64,000 nt of DNA from Sphingosinithalassobacter tenebrarum (GCF_011057975.1 NZ_CP049109.1:1085001-1149000), one strand, 5' to 3'. Positions 28,771 to 37,401 are shown, counted from the first letter of the stretch. Notes: generated by a model not told the origin, from the sequence alone. Translations and numbers: made by a program.

Positions 28771-29178
28771 ATGTATCGTGCGATTGCCGTTTCCGCTTCG
28801 TTGCTGTTCGCCGCCGCCTGTGCGCCCGTTGCGGGCGAAGGCGGCTCGACCAGCTATTCCGAACGCCAGGCGCAGAAACTGGCCGCCGCGCTTGAAGGCA
28901 TGCAGCCGGGCGAAACGCGCCGCTGCATCGACAAGGTACGCATTTCCCGAGTCGAGGGCGTGGGCGGCAAGCTGTTGTTCGAACAGGGGCGCGACCGCGT
29001 CTATGTCGCCGATATCACCGGCTGTCCCGGTGCCTCGCGCGACGATCTGATCGTTTTCGAAACCCTCAATGGCAGCAGTTATTGCGAGAAGGACACGGTG
29101 CGGACCGTCTCGCGCTCGGGTGGCATGCTCACCGGAAGCTGCACGCTGGGTGCGTTCACCGAGTATCGCCGTCCCTGA
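28771..29178 (+). CDS. DUF6491 lipoprotein
   Basis: 135 residues. Lipoprotein signal MYRAIAVSASLLFAAACAPV with acylated Cys17. The mature domain has GETRRCIDKVRISRV and a C-terminal SGGMLTGSCTLGAFTEYRR, with four Cys spaced as in DUF6491 proteins of sphingomonads. GGGAG lies before the ATG. It follows the glyoxalase II gene at 40 bases on the same strand and may be co-transcribed. Function unknown. Confidence 0.8.
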   Translation: MYRAIAVSASLLFAAACAPVAGEGGSTSYSERQAQKLAAALEGMQPGETRRCIDKVRISRVEGVGGKLLFEQGRDRVYVADITGCPGASRDDLIVFETLNGSSYCEKDTVRTVSRSGGMLTGSCTLGAFTEYRRP

Positions 29179-29247
29179 CACGGCGGCCTGATCGGGCCGA
29201 ACCCGCCCCGGAGGCGCCGGCAAGCGCCCCCGGAGCGGAATGCCAGA

Positions 29248-29883
29248 TCAGAAGCGGGCGCCGAGGCCCAGAACGATCTGCGTGTTGGTGCGGGCATAGC
29301 CGATGCCGGTGCCGAACACTTCGAACTCGCCGAGATCCTGATAGCGCATCTCGACACGGCCGAAGAGCGTCTTCTTGCCGTATTCGGCCCCCAGTCCGAC
29401 GCGGAAGCCGGACTTGGTCTGGTCCTCCTCGAGCACGAACGGCGCGGCGGGATCATCATAGGTGAAGGTCGTCGACGAACTGACATAGCCGCCCTTGACG
29501 TAAAGCAGGGTCGGGCCGCTGGTGATGCCGACGCGCGCCCCGGCATAGATGTCGCCGTCCGATTCAAACCGGAATTCGTCGCCGAGGAACAGCAGATCGG
29601 GTACAGAAACCGAAACCTGCGACTTGCTGTATTCCGCTTCGACGCCGATCACCAGCCCGCTGTCGGTGGCATAGTCATAGCCGATCGAACCGCCGTACAG
29701 AAAGTCGCGCTCGGTGCCCGAATCGTTGTTTTCCTGAAGCGTGAACACGTCGATACCGGCGAACGCGGCAACCCACGGGCCGTTGAACTGCTTTTCGGCC
29801 GTCCGGCCGCCTTCCGACTGTGCGAATGCCGGACAGGCGACTGCAAGCAGCGCCAGCACCGGCGCCGCAAGATACTTCTTCAT
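29248..29883 (-). CDS. Small outer-membrane beta-barrel protein
   Basis: 211 residues. Signal peptide MKKYLAAPVLALLAVACPAFA, then alternating amphipathic strands (for example DFLYGGSIGYDYATDSGLVI and SGFRVGLGAEYGKKTLFGRV) ending with the outer-membrane signature QIVLGLGARF. Size and layout fit eight-stranded opacity/OmpA-like porins. The ATG at 29883 begins the signal peptide; an in-frame ATG 14 codons upstream is discarded. A long hairpin (about 29208-29241) lies between it and the converging DUF6491 gene. Confidence 0.82.
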   Translation of the reverse strand: MKKYLAAPVLALLAVACPAFAQSEGGRTAEKQFNGPWVAAFAGIDVFTLQENNDSGTERDFLYGGSIGYDYATDSGLVIGVEAEYSKSQVSVSVPDLLFLGDEFRFESDGDIYAGARVGITSGPTLLYVKGGYVSSSTTFTYDDPAAPFVLEEDQTKSGFRVGLGAEYGKKTLFGRVEMRYQDLGEFEVFGTGIGYARTNTQIVLGLGARF

Positions 29884-30030
29884 TGATGTACCCCCAAAAG
29901 ATGCCCTGGATCGGGCGGGAGGCAAATACCGGGTAAATGGGTATTGGGGAAGATGTCTTGAACAGCATCGGTACCGTTGCGGCGAATATTTGCCTGTTCT
30001 GTTCGCAGCAACGGGGTTTCTGCTTGTCGC

Positions 30031-31329
30031 TTACAGCACGTACCGGCTGAGATCGGTGTTGCGCGCGATGCTGGAAAGCTGGTCCTCGACATAGGCCGCA
30101 TCGACCGTCAGCGTTTCGCCAGTGCGGTTTTCCGCCTCGAAGCTGATTTCCTCGAGCAGCTTTTCCATCACCGTCTGCAGGCGGCGCGCGCCGATATTCT
30201 CGACTTCGGCATTCACTTCGGCGGCGATTTTCGCGACCGCGCGGATGCCGTCCTCGGTGAAGTCTACCGTCACCCCTTCGGTGCCGATCAGCGCCTTGTA
30301 CTGTTGCGGCAGCGCGGCCTTGGTGTCGGTGAGGATCGAGACGAAATCGGCCTCGGTCAGCGCCGAAAGCTCGACGCGGATCGGCAGGCGGCCCTGAAGT
30401 TCGGGGAGCAGGTCGCTCGGCTTGGCGACGTGGAAGGCGCCCGACGCGATGAACAGGATATGGTCGGTCTTCATCGGCCCGTATTTGGTCGCGACCGTGG
30501 TCCCTTCGATCAGCGGCAGCAGGTCGCGCTGCACGCCCTCGCGGCTCACCGAGCCGCCGCTGCGGCCCTCGCTCAGCGCGATCTTGTCGATTTCGTCGAG
30601 GAAGACGATGCCGTTGGCTTCGGCGTCGGCAATCGCGACGCGGCTGACTTCGTCCTGGTCGAGCCGCTTTTCGGCTTCCTCGTCGACCAGCTTGTCCCAG
30701 GCCGAACGGACGGTGAGCTTGCGGCGCTTCATCGGCGGGCCGCCGAACGCCTTGCCCATCATCTCGCCCAGATTGATCATCTGCGCGCCGCCGCCGGGGA
30801 TTTCGAACGGCATTTGCTGGGCCTGTTCGAGCTCGATCTCGATTTCCTTGTCGTCGAGAATGCCCTCGTCGAAGCGCTGCTTGAACGCTTCCCGGGTCGC
30901 CGTCGAGCTGTCCTTGCCGGTCAGCGCGTCGAGCAGCCGGTCCATAGCCGCGCCCTCGGCGGCTTCGCGCACGGCGGAACGGCGGCGGTCCTTTTCGAGG
31001 CGGATCGCCTCTTCGACCAGATCGCGGGCGATCTGTTCGACGTCGCGCCCGACATAGCCGACTTCGGTGAACTTGGTCGCCTCGACCTTCACGAACGGCG
31101 CATCGGCCAGCTTGGCGAGGCGGCGGCTGATCTCGGTCTTGCCGCAGCCGGTGGGGCCGATCATCAGGATGTTCTTGGGCGTCACCTCGTCGCGCAGGTC
31201 GGGCGCCAGCTTCTGGCGGCGCCAGCGATTGCGCAGCGCGACGGCGACGGCGCGCTTGGCGTCCTTTTGCCCGATGATGTGCGCGTCGAGCGCGGAAACA
31301 ATGGCTTTGGGAGTGAGGGTGTCGTTCAT
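30031..31329 (-). CDS. hslU: ATP-dependent protease ATPase subunit HslU
   Basis: 432-residue AAA+ unfoldase partner of HslV. Walker A GPTGCGKT at 58-65, Walker [11 protein letters not shown] at 241-250, pore-loop [10 protein letters not shown] near 91, the inserted I-domain (about 110-230) and a sensor-2 region [15 protein letters not shown] are visible. It ends in the conserved DLSRYVL tail that docks into HslV. The ATG at 31329 gives the family length. It lies downstream of two unrelated genes rather than directly after hslV. Confidence 0.97.
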   Translation of the reverse strand: MNDTLTPKAIVSALDAHIIGQKDAKRAVAVALRNRWRRQKLAPDLRDEVTPKNILMIGPTGCGKTEISRRLAKLADAPFVKVEATKFTEVGYVGRDVEQIARDLVEEAIRLEKDRRRSAVREAAEGAAMDRLLDALTGKDSSTATREAFKQRFDEGILDDKEIEIELEQAQQMPFEIPGGGAQMINLGEMMGKAFGGPPMKRRKLTVRSAWDKLVDEEAEKRLDQDEVSRVAIADAEANGIVFLDEIDKIALSEGRSGGSVSREGVQRDLLPLIEGTTVATKYGPMKTDHILFIASGAFHVAKPSDLLPELQGRLPIRVELSALTEADFVSILTDTKAALPQQYKALIGTEGVTVDFTEDGIRAVAKIAAEVNAEVENIGARRLQTVMEKLLEEISFEAENRTGETLTVDAAYVEDQLSSIARNTDLSRYVL

Positions 31330-31407
31330 TCGCTCTGCTGGGAAAGGGGCGGGAAACCGCCGCCCGGGTGAATCATGCACGCCGATATTGGGATGCGCGC
31401 GCGCCGA

Positions 31408-32523
31408 TCAAGCCGGGCAGCGCAGATCGGCGTGGAGGCGGCGGTGCCCGTCGATGATGCGGGCGATGTCCGCGTCCTGCGGCGTCGCGTCCCATTGGCC
31501 TGTCTCGAAGGTGCCGCCGAGCAGGATGCCGTCGGGGCGCGGGAACATGTATCCGAACCGGCCGGTATAGGCGTATTCGATCTCGGGCTGGGGCAGCAGG
31601 ATGGCGAGCTGGCCGCGCGCAGGTGTCATGCCGGTATCGCCGAACAGGTTGTGCGAGCCGAGGCCGGTGCAATTGAACACCAGGCTTTCCGGCAGTTCTG
31701 CGAGTTGCCCGGGCGCGGTGAATTTGCGGCGCGCGATGGCGCCGCCGGCGATGCGGAAATCGCGGATCAACTGGCGCAGATAGCGGCCGGTTTCGACGTA
31801 CATCGTCGTGAAACGCGCGGCGCGATCGATCGGAAAGGGATGCTGCGCGCGCGTCAGCTCGTGATTTTCGGGCGGGAAGGTGGGCAGCAGCTGCCGCTCG
31901 GTGCCGCCGAGATTATAAGTGGGAAGCCAGCGTATTCCGTACGCGTCGCCGATCATCAGCTGAAAGCGGCGCCAGCTGTAATCGGCGGCGGCGAGGAATT
32001 GCGCGCGCCATTGCGGCGTCACCGAATCGCGGTCGAAATGGCCATAGGGATGCCATTGCCCGCCGGCGATGTTCGACGTCGTGGCGGGCGGCAAGTCGTC
32101 GGTGTAGATGGTGACGGCAAAGCCCGCATCCTGCACCAGCCGCGCGGTCGAGAGCCCCATCACGCCGCAACCGATCACCGCGACCGGCCCGGTGTGGCCG
32201 GGCAGGCCGAGATCGACCGCCAGCCGCGACGTGCCCCAGCTCAGTGTGATCCCCGCGCCGCCATGCCCGTAATTATGGACGAGCGCGGTGTCGCCGAGCG
32301 TGTCGCGGCGGACGACGAAGCCCGATTTGCGATAGGGGCGCAGGCCCGCGACAGCGCGAATCATCCGATCCGGCGAGGCCTTTACCGGGGGCAGGCACAG
32401 CCCGCGCGCCGCCGTCGAAGCCGCGCTTTCGGGCCGTGTAGTGGCGCAGCCCGGCAGCGCGAGCGCGGCCAGACCGGCGGCGACGGCTCTGCGATCGAGT
32501 TGCGGGAAGGGGGCAGGGCGCAT
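31408..32523 (-). CDS. Tat-lipoprotein FAD oxidoreductase, circularly permuted D-amino-acid-oxidase-like
   Basis: 371 residues. The N terminus has twin arginines (DRRAVAAGLAALALPGC) and a lipobox-like Cys26, suggesting Tat export and lipid anchoring. The DAAO motif HNYGHGGAGITLSWG, normally C-terminal, lies at 83-97. The FAD-binding GCGVMG fingerprint, normally at the N terminus, starts at 118 and is followed by TTSNIAGGQWHPY. The chain ends in LGGTFETGQWD and a helix that in ordinary DAAO comes just before the HNYGHGG segment. The domain order is therefore permuted. It probably oxidises D-amino acids or related amines in the periplasm; substrate unknown. Confidence 0.8.
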   Translation of the reverse strand: MRPAPFPQLDRRAVAAGLAALALPGCATTRPESAASTAARGLCLPPVKASPDRMIRAVAGLRPYRKSGFVVRRDTLGDTALVHNYGHGGAGITLSWGTSRLAVDLGLPGHTGPVAVIGCGVMGLSTARLVQDAGFAVTIYTDDLPPATTSNIAGGQWHPYGHFDRDSVTPQWRAQFLAAADYSWRRFQLMIGDAYGIRWLPTYNLGGTERQLLPTFPPENHELTRAQHPFPIDRAARFTTMYVETGRYLRQLIRDFRIAGGAIARRKFTAPGQLAELPESLVFNCTGLGSHNLFGDTGMTPARGQLAILLPQPEIEYAYTGRFGYMFPRPDGILLGGTFETGQWDATPQDADIARIIDGHRRLHADLRCPA

Positions 32524-32591
32524 CGTGCGATCCTATGCGAAGCTGGCGGGAAGGGAAGTACCGCGCCTCCGCAGCGCGAAGGAGGGAGGCG

Positions 32592-32975
32592 TCATGCCCA
32601 TCCGCCATAGGGGCGGGTGATGACTTCCAGCAGGTGATTGTCGGGGTCGGGAAAATAGACGCCGCGACCCCCGTCATTATGATTGATCTCGCCCCGGCGC
32701 TGTTGGCCTGGATCCGCCCAATAGGGGAGCTGCCTTTCCCGGATGCGCGCGAACACGGCATCGAAATCGGCCTCTTCAATCAGAAAGGCGTAATGCTGTT
32801 GCTGGATCGTTTCCTGCGTCCGGGCGAAATCGAGCTGGACGGCGTTGTCGAGCGCCACGACATGGAAATGGCCGAATCGGACCGGCTCGGGCCGGCCCAG
32901 GATTTCGGCCAGGAATCGGGCGGATGCCGCCGGGTCCGATGCCCAGACGATGCTGTGGTTCAGTTCGATCGCCAT
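32592..32975 (-). CDS. VOC family protein
   Basis: 127-residue vicinal-oxygen-chelate/glyoxalase-like protein. LNHSIVWASDPAASARFLAE opens the first module, FGHFHVVALDN follows, and GGRGVYFPDPDNHLLEVITR closes the second with the conserved Glu. Candidate metal ligands are His7, a mid-chain His and the Glu near the C terminus. Substrate not predictable. It sits 20 bases after hslV and 68 bases before the flavoenzyme gene, apparently inside one hslV-VOC-oxidoreductase-hslU transcription unit. Confidence 0.85.
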   Translation of the reverse strand: MAIELNHSIVWASDPAASARFLAEILGRPEPVRFGHFHVVALDNAVQLDFARTQETIQQQHYAFLIEEADFDAVFARIRERQLPYWADPGQQRRGEINHNDGGRGVYFPDPDNHLLEVITRPYGGWA

Positions 32976-32995
32976 GCAGCCTCCCGCGTCGCGCT

Positions 32996-33550
32996 TCAGC
33001 TATCGCTGTCGAGGATTTCCACAGTCAGATTCTCGTTCGTATAGACACAGATGTCGGCGGCGATCTGCATCGCCTTGCGCGCCAGCTTCTCCGCATCGGG
33101 TTCATACTCGACCAGTGCACGGGCCGCCGACAGCGCGTAATTTCCGCCCGATCCGATCGCGGCGATGCCCGCTTCGGGTTCGAGCACGTCGCCATTGCCG
33201 GTGATGATCAGCGTGATGTCCTTGTCGGCGACGATCAGCATCGCTTCCAGATTGCGCAGATATTTGTCGGTCCGCCACTCCTTGGCGAGCTCGACCGCGG
33301 CGCGCAGCAATTGGTGATGGTGCCGCTCCAGCTTGGCCTCGAGACGCTCGAACAGCGTGAAGGCATCGGCGGTGGCGCCGGCGAAGCCCGCAATCACCTT
33401 GCCGTCGCCCAGCGGGCGTACCTTGCGGGCATTGGGTTTCATCACCGTCTGGCCCTGCGTCACCTGGCCATCGCCGGCGATCACGACCTTGCCCGATTTG
33501 CGCACGGATAAAATGGTGGTGCCGTGCCACACCGCTGACTTGTCACTCAT
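32996..33550 (-). CDS. hslV: ATP-dependent protease subunit HslV
   Basis: 184-residue threonine peptidase of the HslUV complex. The propeptide [10 protein letters not shown] precedes the catalytic Thr11 in [10 protein letters not shown], so autoprocessing exposes Thr. [13 protein letters not shown] and the catalytic Lys region NARKVRPL follow, then [14 protein letters not shown]. The ATG at 33550 is chosen; 12 extra codons upstream are not family-like. Degrades unfolded proteins together with HslU, whose gene lies 1.7 kb downstream. Confidence 0.97.
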   Translation of the reverse strand: MSDKSAVWHGTTILSVRKSGKVVIAGDGQVTQGQTVMKPNARKVRPLGDGKVIAGFAGATADAFTLFERLEAKLERHHHQLLRAAVELAKEWRTDKYLRNLEAMLIVADKDITLIITGNGDVLEPEAGIAAIGSGGNYALSAARALVEYEPDAEKLARKAMQIAADICVYTNENLTVEILDSDS

Positions 33551-33775
33551 GCCCGCGCATATGGGATGGCAATGCGCCGCGCGCAAACCCGGCCGGCGAG
33601 CCGGGGAAATGATGCGTCAGCGAAACAAAGTTACGGGAATTTTAAGTCGGACCCCGTAATGATCCCAAGTGGCGGGGCCTTCAGGAGGTGGTATTTCAAA
33701 GATGCTTCGCGGTTCCCGGGACGCTTTTGTCCTATAAAAATGGAAGGGATCGAGCGAAGCGCGTGGAGAGAAGCG

Positions 33776-33958
33776 ATGTCCTACGAATGGCTTGCGATCA
33801 AGGATCAGGGCGCGATGGCGATGGATTGCGATATGGCGCAGCTCGCCGATTTCGGTGGTGAGACGGAAAAGCGCGAAGGAACCGCATTGCGCGGCATCCT
33901 CTTCGCGCTTCCCATCGGTATCGCCGCCTGGGCGCTGTTGCTGCTGCCTTTTCTGTGA
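33776..33958 (+). CDS. 60-residue single-pass membrane protein
   Basis: 60 residues: a Met- and acid-rich N half (MSYEWLAIKDQGAMAMDCDM) and one C-terminal transmembrane helix (ILFALPIGIAAWALLLLPFL), i.e. tail-anchored. GGAGAG precedes the ATG at 33776. The same frame is open further up to 33566 without a better start. It ends four bases before the converging holin gene. No family recognised; a regulatory membrane peptide is possible. Confidence 0.6.
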   Translation: MSYEWLAIKDQGAMAMDCDMAQLADFGGETEKREGTALRGILFALPIGIAAWALLLLPFL

Positions 33959-33961
33959 TCG

Positions 33962-34375
33962 CTACTTTTCGACGCCCTTGATCTTCCCCCACTGGCGCGC
34001 GGCGGTATAGCCGAGATAGCCGGTGCCGAAGAGGGCGTAGAGCGGCTCGGGAATGCCCGACAGATAGGCGTTCATGCCCTGGGCGATGCTTTGCGCCGTT
34101 TCGGGCCTGACGGCAGCGATCAGCCCCATCGGAATCGCCCAGAGCAGCAGCACGTACATCACATAGAGGAAGCTGGGCCGCGCCCGGCTGGTCCAGGGGT
34201 CGGCCGACTGGGCCTCGGCGACGATCGCCGACAGGCGCGTGCGCACGGTTTCGAGTTCCTGGCTTCCTTCGAGCCGGAGTAGTTCAAGCTTCGCGCGGTC
34301 GCGCGCCTCGGGATCGGGAATGATCTTGTCGATCAGGCCGGTGATCGGGCCGAGCAGGCCATCGAGTAAACCCAT
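33962..34375 (-). CDS. Holin-like protein, GTA_holin_3TM type
   Basis: 137 residues. An amphipathic N-terminal part (MGLLDGLLGPITGLIDKIIP) and a charged helix lead to hydrophobic segments around 68-90 (PSFLYVMYVLLLWAIPMGLI) and 112-128 (LYALFGTGYLGYTA). This matches the three-TM holin family named for gene transfer agent release. It would permeabilise the inner membrane so that the muramidase encoded 122 bases upstream reaches peptidoglycan. Same strand as that gene; they probably form a lysis cassette. No structural phage genes adjoin. Confidence 0.8.
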   Translation of the reverse strand: MGLLDGLLGPITGLIDKIIPDPEARDRAKLELLRLEGSQELETVRTRLSAIVAEAQSADPWTSRARPSFLYVMYVLLLWAIPMGLIAAVRPETAQSIAQGMNAYLSGIPEPLYALFGTGYLGYTAARQWGKIKGVEK

Positions 34376-34440
34376 CTGGTGTCTCCTCTATTGCGGCGGA
34401 TTGCCGCGGTAAGTTCGCACAGAGTCGCAACGCAACATGC

Positions 34441-34486
34441 GCACGCGCACGCGCACGCGTACGCGTACGCGTGCGCGTGCGCGTGC
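34441..34486. repeat. Perfect 46-bp alternating purine/pyrimidine palindrome
   Basis: Bases 34441-34486 equal their own reverse complement exactly and alternate purine and pyrimidine throughout (units GCACGC, ACGCGT, GCGTGC). The alternation extends a few bases on each side (about 34436-34488). It separates the muramidase and holin genes. Such DNA can extrude a cruciform or flip to Z-form and in RNA would be a 23-bp stem. Confidence 0.9.
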
Positions 34487-34497
34487 GAGCGACGGTT

Positions 34498-35037
34498 TCA
34501 GTCCAGCCGATTGGCGAGCCAGCCATAGACGAAGGCTTCATTGGCGGGGCGGCGTTCCGCGAGCGCGAGATAGCGTTCGCCCTGCAGCGCATCGACGGCC
34601 TTGCGCAGCACCGCCTCACTCGCCGGGCCGCGCGTTTCGAGAAAGCGGTCGAGCGCCGCGAGCGTTTTCGGTCCGATGCTGCCGTCGCGTACCAGATCGG
34701 CGAAATCAGCTGCGTTGCGATTGAGCGCGTTGAGGGCGCGCTGGAGAAATCCCGTCGCGATCTGGGGCCCCATGTTGACGCCGGTGTCGAACAGTTCCTC
34801 CGCAAGCGCGGGCGCGCGTTCGGCAATCCGGTCGAACCCCGGCGCTTCCCAATAAAGCCGGCGATAGATCGCGGCCGCGCTGCTTTTCGGCATGGTGCGC
34901 ATGGAGCCGTCATAGCCTTCGGCGCGCGCCACCGCCTCGGTGATCCCCCAATTGGTCGGGCCGCCCCGATCCGCCGGGTGGTCCACAAACCCGCCTTCGC
35001 GCGCGATCAGCGCATCGATCATCGCTTTCACCGTCAT
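34498..35037 (-). CDS. GH108-type N-acetylmuramidase (endolysin) with peptidoglycan-binding domain
   Basis: 179 residues. The N-terminal glycosyl hydrolase 108 domain has the catalytic motif REGGF with Glu14, followed by DRGGPTNWGIT and AIYRRLYWE. The C-terminal half is a PG_binding_3-like domain (SIGPKTLAALDRFLE and ERYLALAERRPANEAFVYGW). No signal peptide, consistent with holin-dependent export. GGAGGT precedes the ATG at 35037. A perfect inverted repeat lies 31 bases upstream of the start. Likely lysis gene of phage or GTA origin. Confidence 0.85.
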   Translation of the reverse strand: MTVKAMIDALIAREGGFVDHPADRGGPTNWGITEAVARAEGYDGSMRTMPKSSAAAIYRRLYWEAPGFDRIAERAPALAEELFDTGVNMGPQIATGFLQRALNALNRNAADFADLVRDGSIGPKTLAALDRFLETRGPASEAVLRKAVDALQGERYLALAERRPANEAFVYGWLANRLD

Positions 35038-35067
35038 CTTGACCTCCGGTCGCCTCGAACGACTCGG

Positions 35068-35088
35068 AAATAACCCATATGGTTATTT
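35068..35088. promoter_or_regulatory. Inverted repeat upstream of the lysis genes
   Basis: Perfect 8-base arms AAATAACC and GGTTATTT around CATAT, 31 bases before the muramidase ATG and on the far side of the divergent TonB receptor gene. A/T-rich in a G/C-rich setting, as expected of an operator. The regulator is unknown. Confidence 0.6.
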
Positions 35089-35316
35089 GTAGGACAGAGA
35101 TATTTTCCCGTTCAATGGGCGGTGCGCTATTTGCGCCGCACCGGAGCAAAAAAATACGGGCGGGTCTGGCCGCGCCTTGTCGATGCTGTAATGTATTGGG
35201 CTAACCGGAAAAGATCGGCGCAAAGTCGCATCGGGTCGCGCAAGTTGCGGGAGTGCCGGCCGCCCTTGATCAGGGGCGCGGCAGGGCAACTCCAAAGGGG
35301 GAAGGGAAGGCGCGCG

Positions 35317-37392
35317 TTGGGGGAGTATCGGCGTATTGCGTGGCTCGCATCGGCCGTGCTGGTCGTGGGGGCAGCTCCGGCATATGGGCAGGATTCCCTG
35401 CCGGCGCCGGTCGACAATGCACTGGTACAGGAAGAGCCGTCCGCCGAGGATCATGGCGTCCTCGTCTATGACCAGGCCTTTTTCGCCGGCTACAGCCCCG
35501 CCACCGCCTATGACATGATCGATCGTATTCCCGGCTTTTCGCTCGACGTCGGCAGTTCGTCGACTCGCGGTCTGGCGGGTGCGGCAGGCAATGTGCTGAT
35601 CGACGGTGACGTGCCTGCGTCGAAAAGCGATCGTATCGACGAGATACTGGCCCGTATGCCGGCGTCCAATGTCGAGCGGATCGAACTGGTGCGCGGCGGT
35701 GCGCCGGGGATCGACATGCACGGCTATGCGGTGGTCGCCAATGTCGTGAGAAAGCGCGCGGCGACCAGCCAATGGGTCACCGATCTCAACAGCTACATCT
35801 ATCCCGACGGTGGCGTCGGGCCGCAGGCGCGGCTCACCTATACGCGCAGCGAAGGCGAACGGCAGACGCAGTTCTCGATCTACGGGACGCGCGACCGGAC
35901 GGGAACGACTTCGCACGGATCGCGCGTACGGACCGACGTGGCGGGCAACCTCATCCAGAGCGCCGATCTCGATACGCGCGACCGCATTTACGGCATCAAT
36001 CTGCGCGGAACGATCGTGCGGCCGACCGGGGGCGGCGGCAAGCTGCGGCTCAACGCGCTGGTCGGCCTCGACACCAGCGACATCCGGCAGGATTTCACTG
36101 TCGTCGCGGGCAGCGGCGCGAACGAGCATAACGAAGCGAGCGACCGCGACTGGAGCGGCGAACTGGGTGCGACCTGGTCCAGGCCTATCGGCGGCGATTT
36201 CGAAATCGAACTGACCGGGCTGCAGCGGCTGGGACGCTATCTCTATGATCAGCAATCGGCCTCGGGCGGGCGCGTCGCTGATTTTTCGCTGCGCTCGACC
36301 TCGGGCGAAAGCGTCGGCCGCGCGATCCTGCGCTACAAGCCCGAGGAGGAATGGGCGTTCGAGGGCGGCGGCGAAATCGCGTACAACTTCCTCGACAGCA
36401 CCACCGGCTATCTGAGCAACGGCGCGCGCGTCGCATTGCCGAACGAATCGGTCTATGTCAGCGAATTGCGCGGCGAAGGCTTCGTACAGGCGACATGGAA
36501 GGCAGGCGATTCGCTGACGCTCGAAGCCGGCGTGCGCGCCGAGGTCTCGCGGATCGCCCAGAACGGTGACACCGACCAGAGCAAGAGCTTCTTCTACCCC
36601 AAGCCGCGGCTGCAACTCACCTGGGTGCCCGGCGAAGGCCACCAGGTCCGGCTGCGTTACGAACATGTCCTCGGGCAGCTCGATTTCGATGATTTCGTCG
36701 CGTCGAGCGAAATCGAACTGGGGACCGTGGCGGGTGGAAACGCCGATCTGAAGCCGCAGCAAACGACGGTTTACGAAGCGAGCTATGAATATCGTTTCTG
36801 GGGCAAGGGCGTGGTTTCCGCACTGTATCAGCACTACGAATATGAGGATATCGTCGATTTCATCCCCTTGACCGACGGCTATGACGCGGTCGGCAATATC
36901 GGATCGGGGTCGGGCGATTTCCTCGAAACCAGCGCGACGCTTCCGTTCGACAGGCTGGGGCTGAAGGGCGTCCAGCTCTATCTGCGCGCCGCGTGGTACT
37001 GGACGCGAGCGACCGACCCGCTGACGGGGGAGAGCCGCCGGATTTCGGGCACCAGCGCGTTCGGTTGCGCGGTCAATCTGAACCACGATATCGATGACGG
37101 GCGCTGGTCGTGGGGCGTTCAGCACGGATGCGATGTCGACAAGTCGACCACCTATCGGGTGCGCGAGTTTCGCGACTATCGGCTGCCGCCGCTGGTTACG
37201 GTCTATGTCCAGTGGAAGCCGACGTCCGACTGGACGATCCGGCTGGAGGGCGGGAACGTGACCGATGTGACCGAAACCTATGTCCGCGACATTTATTCGG
37301 GGCCGCGCAATAACGCGCCCCTGCTCTATCGCGAGCGGCGCGAGACGCAGTTCGATCCGTGGCTGTACTTGAAGATCCGCAAGCGATTGTAG
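35317..37392 (+). CDS. TonB-dependent outer-membrane receptor
   Basis: 691 residues from a TTG at 35317. A signal peptide (ending APAYGQ) follows, then a plug domain (about 40-150) with YDMIDRIPGFSLDVGSSST and VERIELVRGGAPGIDMHG, then a 22-strand-like barrel of alternating segments. GGGAAGG lies about 7 bases before the TTG; the open frame reaches back to 35122 but that part is not protein-like. The chain ends in WLYLKIRKRL, with Leu instead of the usual final Phe. Imports a substrate that cannot be deduced; no transporter or catabolic gene adjoins. Confidence 0.88.
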   Translation: MGEYRRIAWLASAVLVVGAAPAYGQDSLPAPVDNALVQEEPSAEDHGVLVYDQAFFAGYSPATAYDMIDRIPGFSLDVGSSSTRGLAGAAGNVLIDGDVPASKSDRIDEILARMPASNVERIELVRGGAPGIDMHGYAVVANVVRKRAATSQWVTDLNSYIYPDGGVGPQARLTYTRSEGERQTQFSIYGTRDRTGTTSHGSRVRTDVAGNLIQSADLDTRDRIYGINLRGTIVRPTGGGGKLRLNALVGLDTSDIRQDFTVVAGSGANEHNEASDRDWSGELGATWSRPIGGDFEIELTGLQRLGRYLYDQQSASGGRVADFSLRSTSGESVGRAILRYKPEEEWAFEGGGEIAYNFLDSTTGYLSNGARVALPNESVYVSELRGEGFVQATWKAGDSLTLEAGVRAEVSRIAQNGDTDQSKSFFYPKPRLQLTWVPGEGHQVRLRYEHVLGQLDFDDFVASSEIELGTVAGGNADLKPQQTTVYEASYEYRFWGKGVVSALYQHYEYEDIVDFIPLTDGYDAVGNIGSGSGDFLETSATLPFDRLGLKGVQLYLRAAWYWTRATDPLTGESRRISGTSAFGCAVNLNHDIDDGRWSWGVQHGCDVDKSTTYRVREFRDYRLPPLVTVYVQWKPTSDWTIRLEGGNVTDVTETYVRDIYSGPRNNAPLLYRERRETQFDPWLYLKIRKRL

Positions 37393-37401
37393 GACAGCTG
37401 C

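Noticed and set aside
34436-34490. CRISPR-like or simple tandem repeat array
   Set aside because: The 6-base units are one continuous palindrome, not repeats with unique spacers. No CRISPR array or cas gene occurs in the window.
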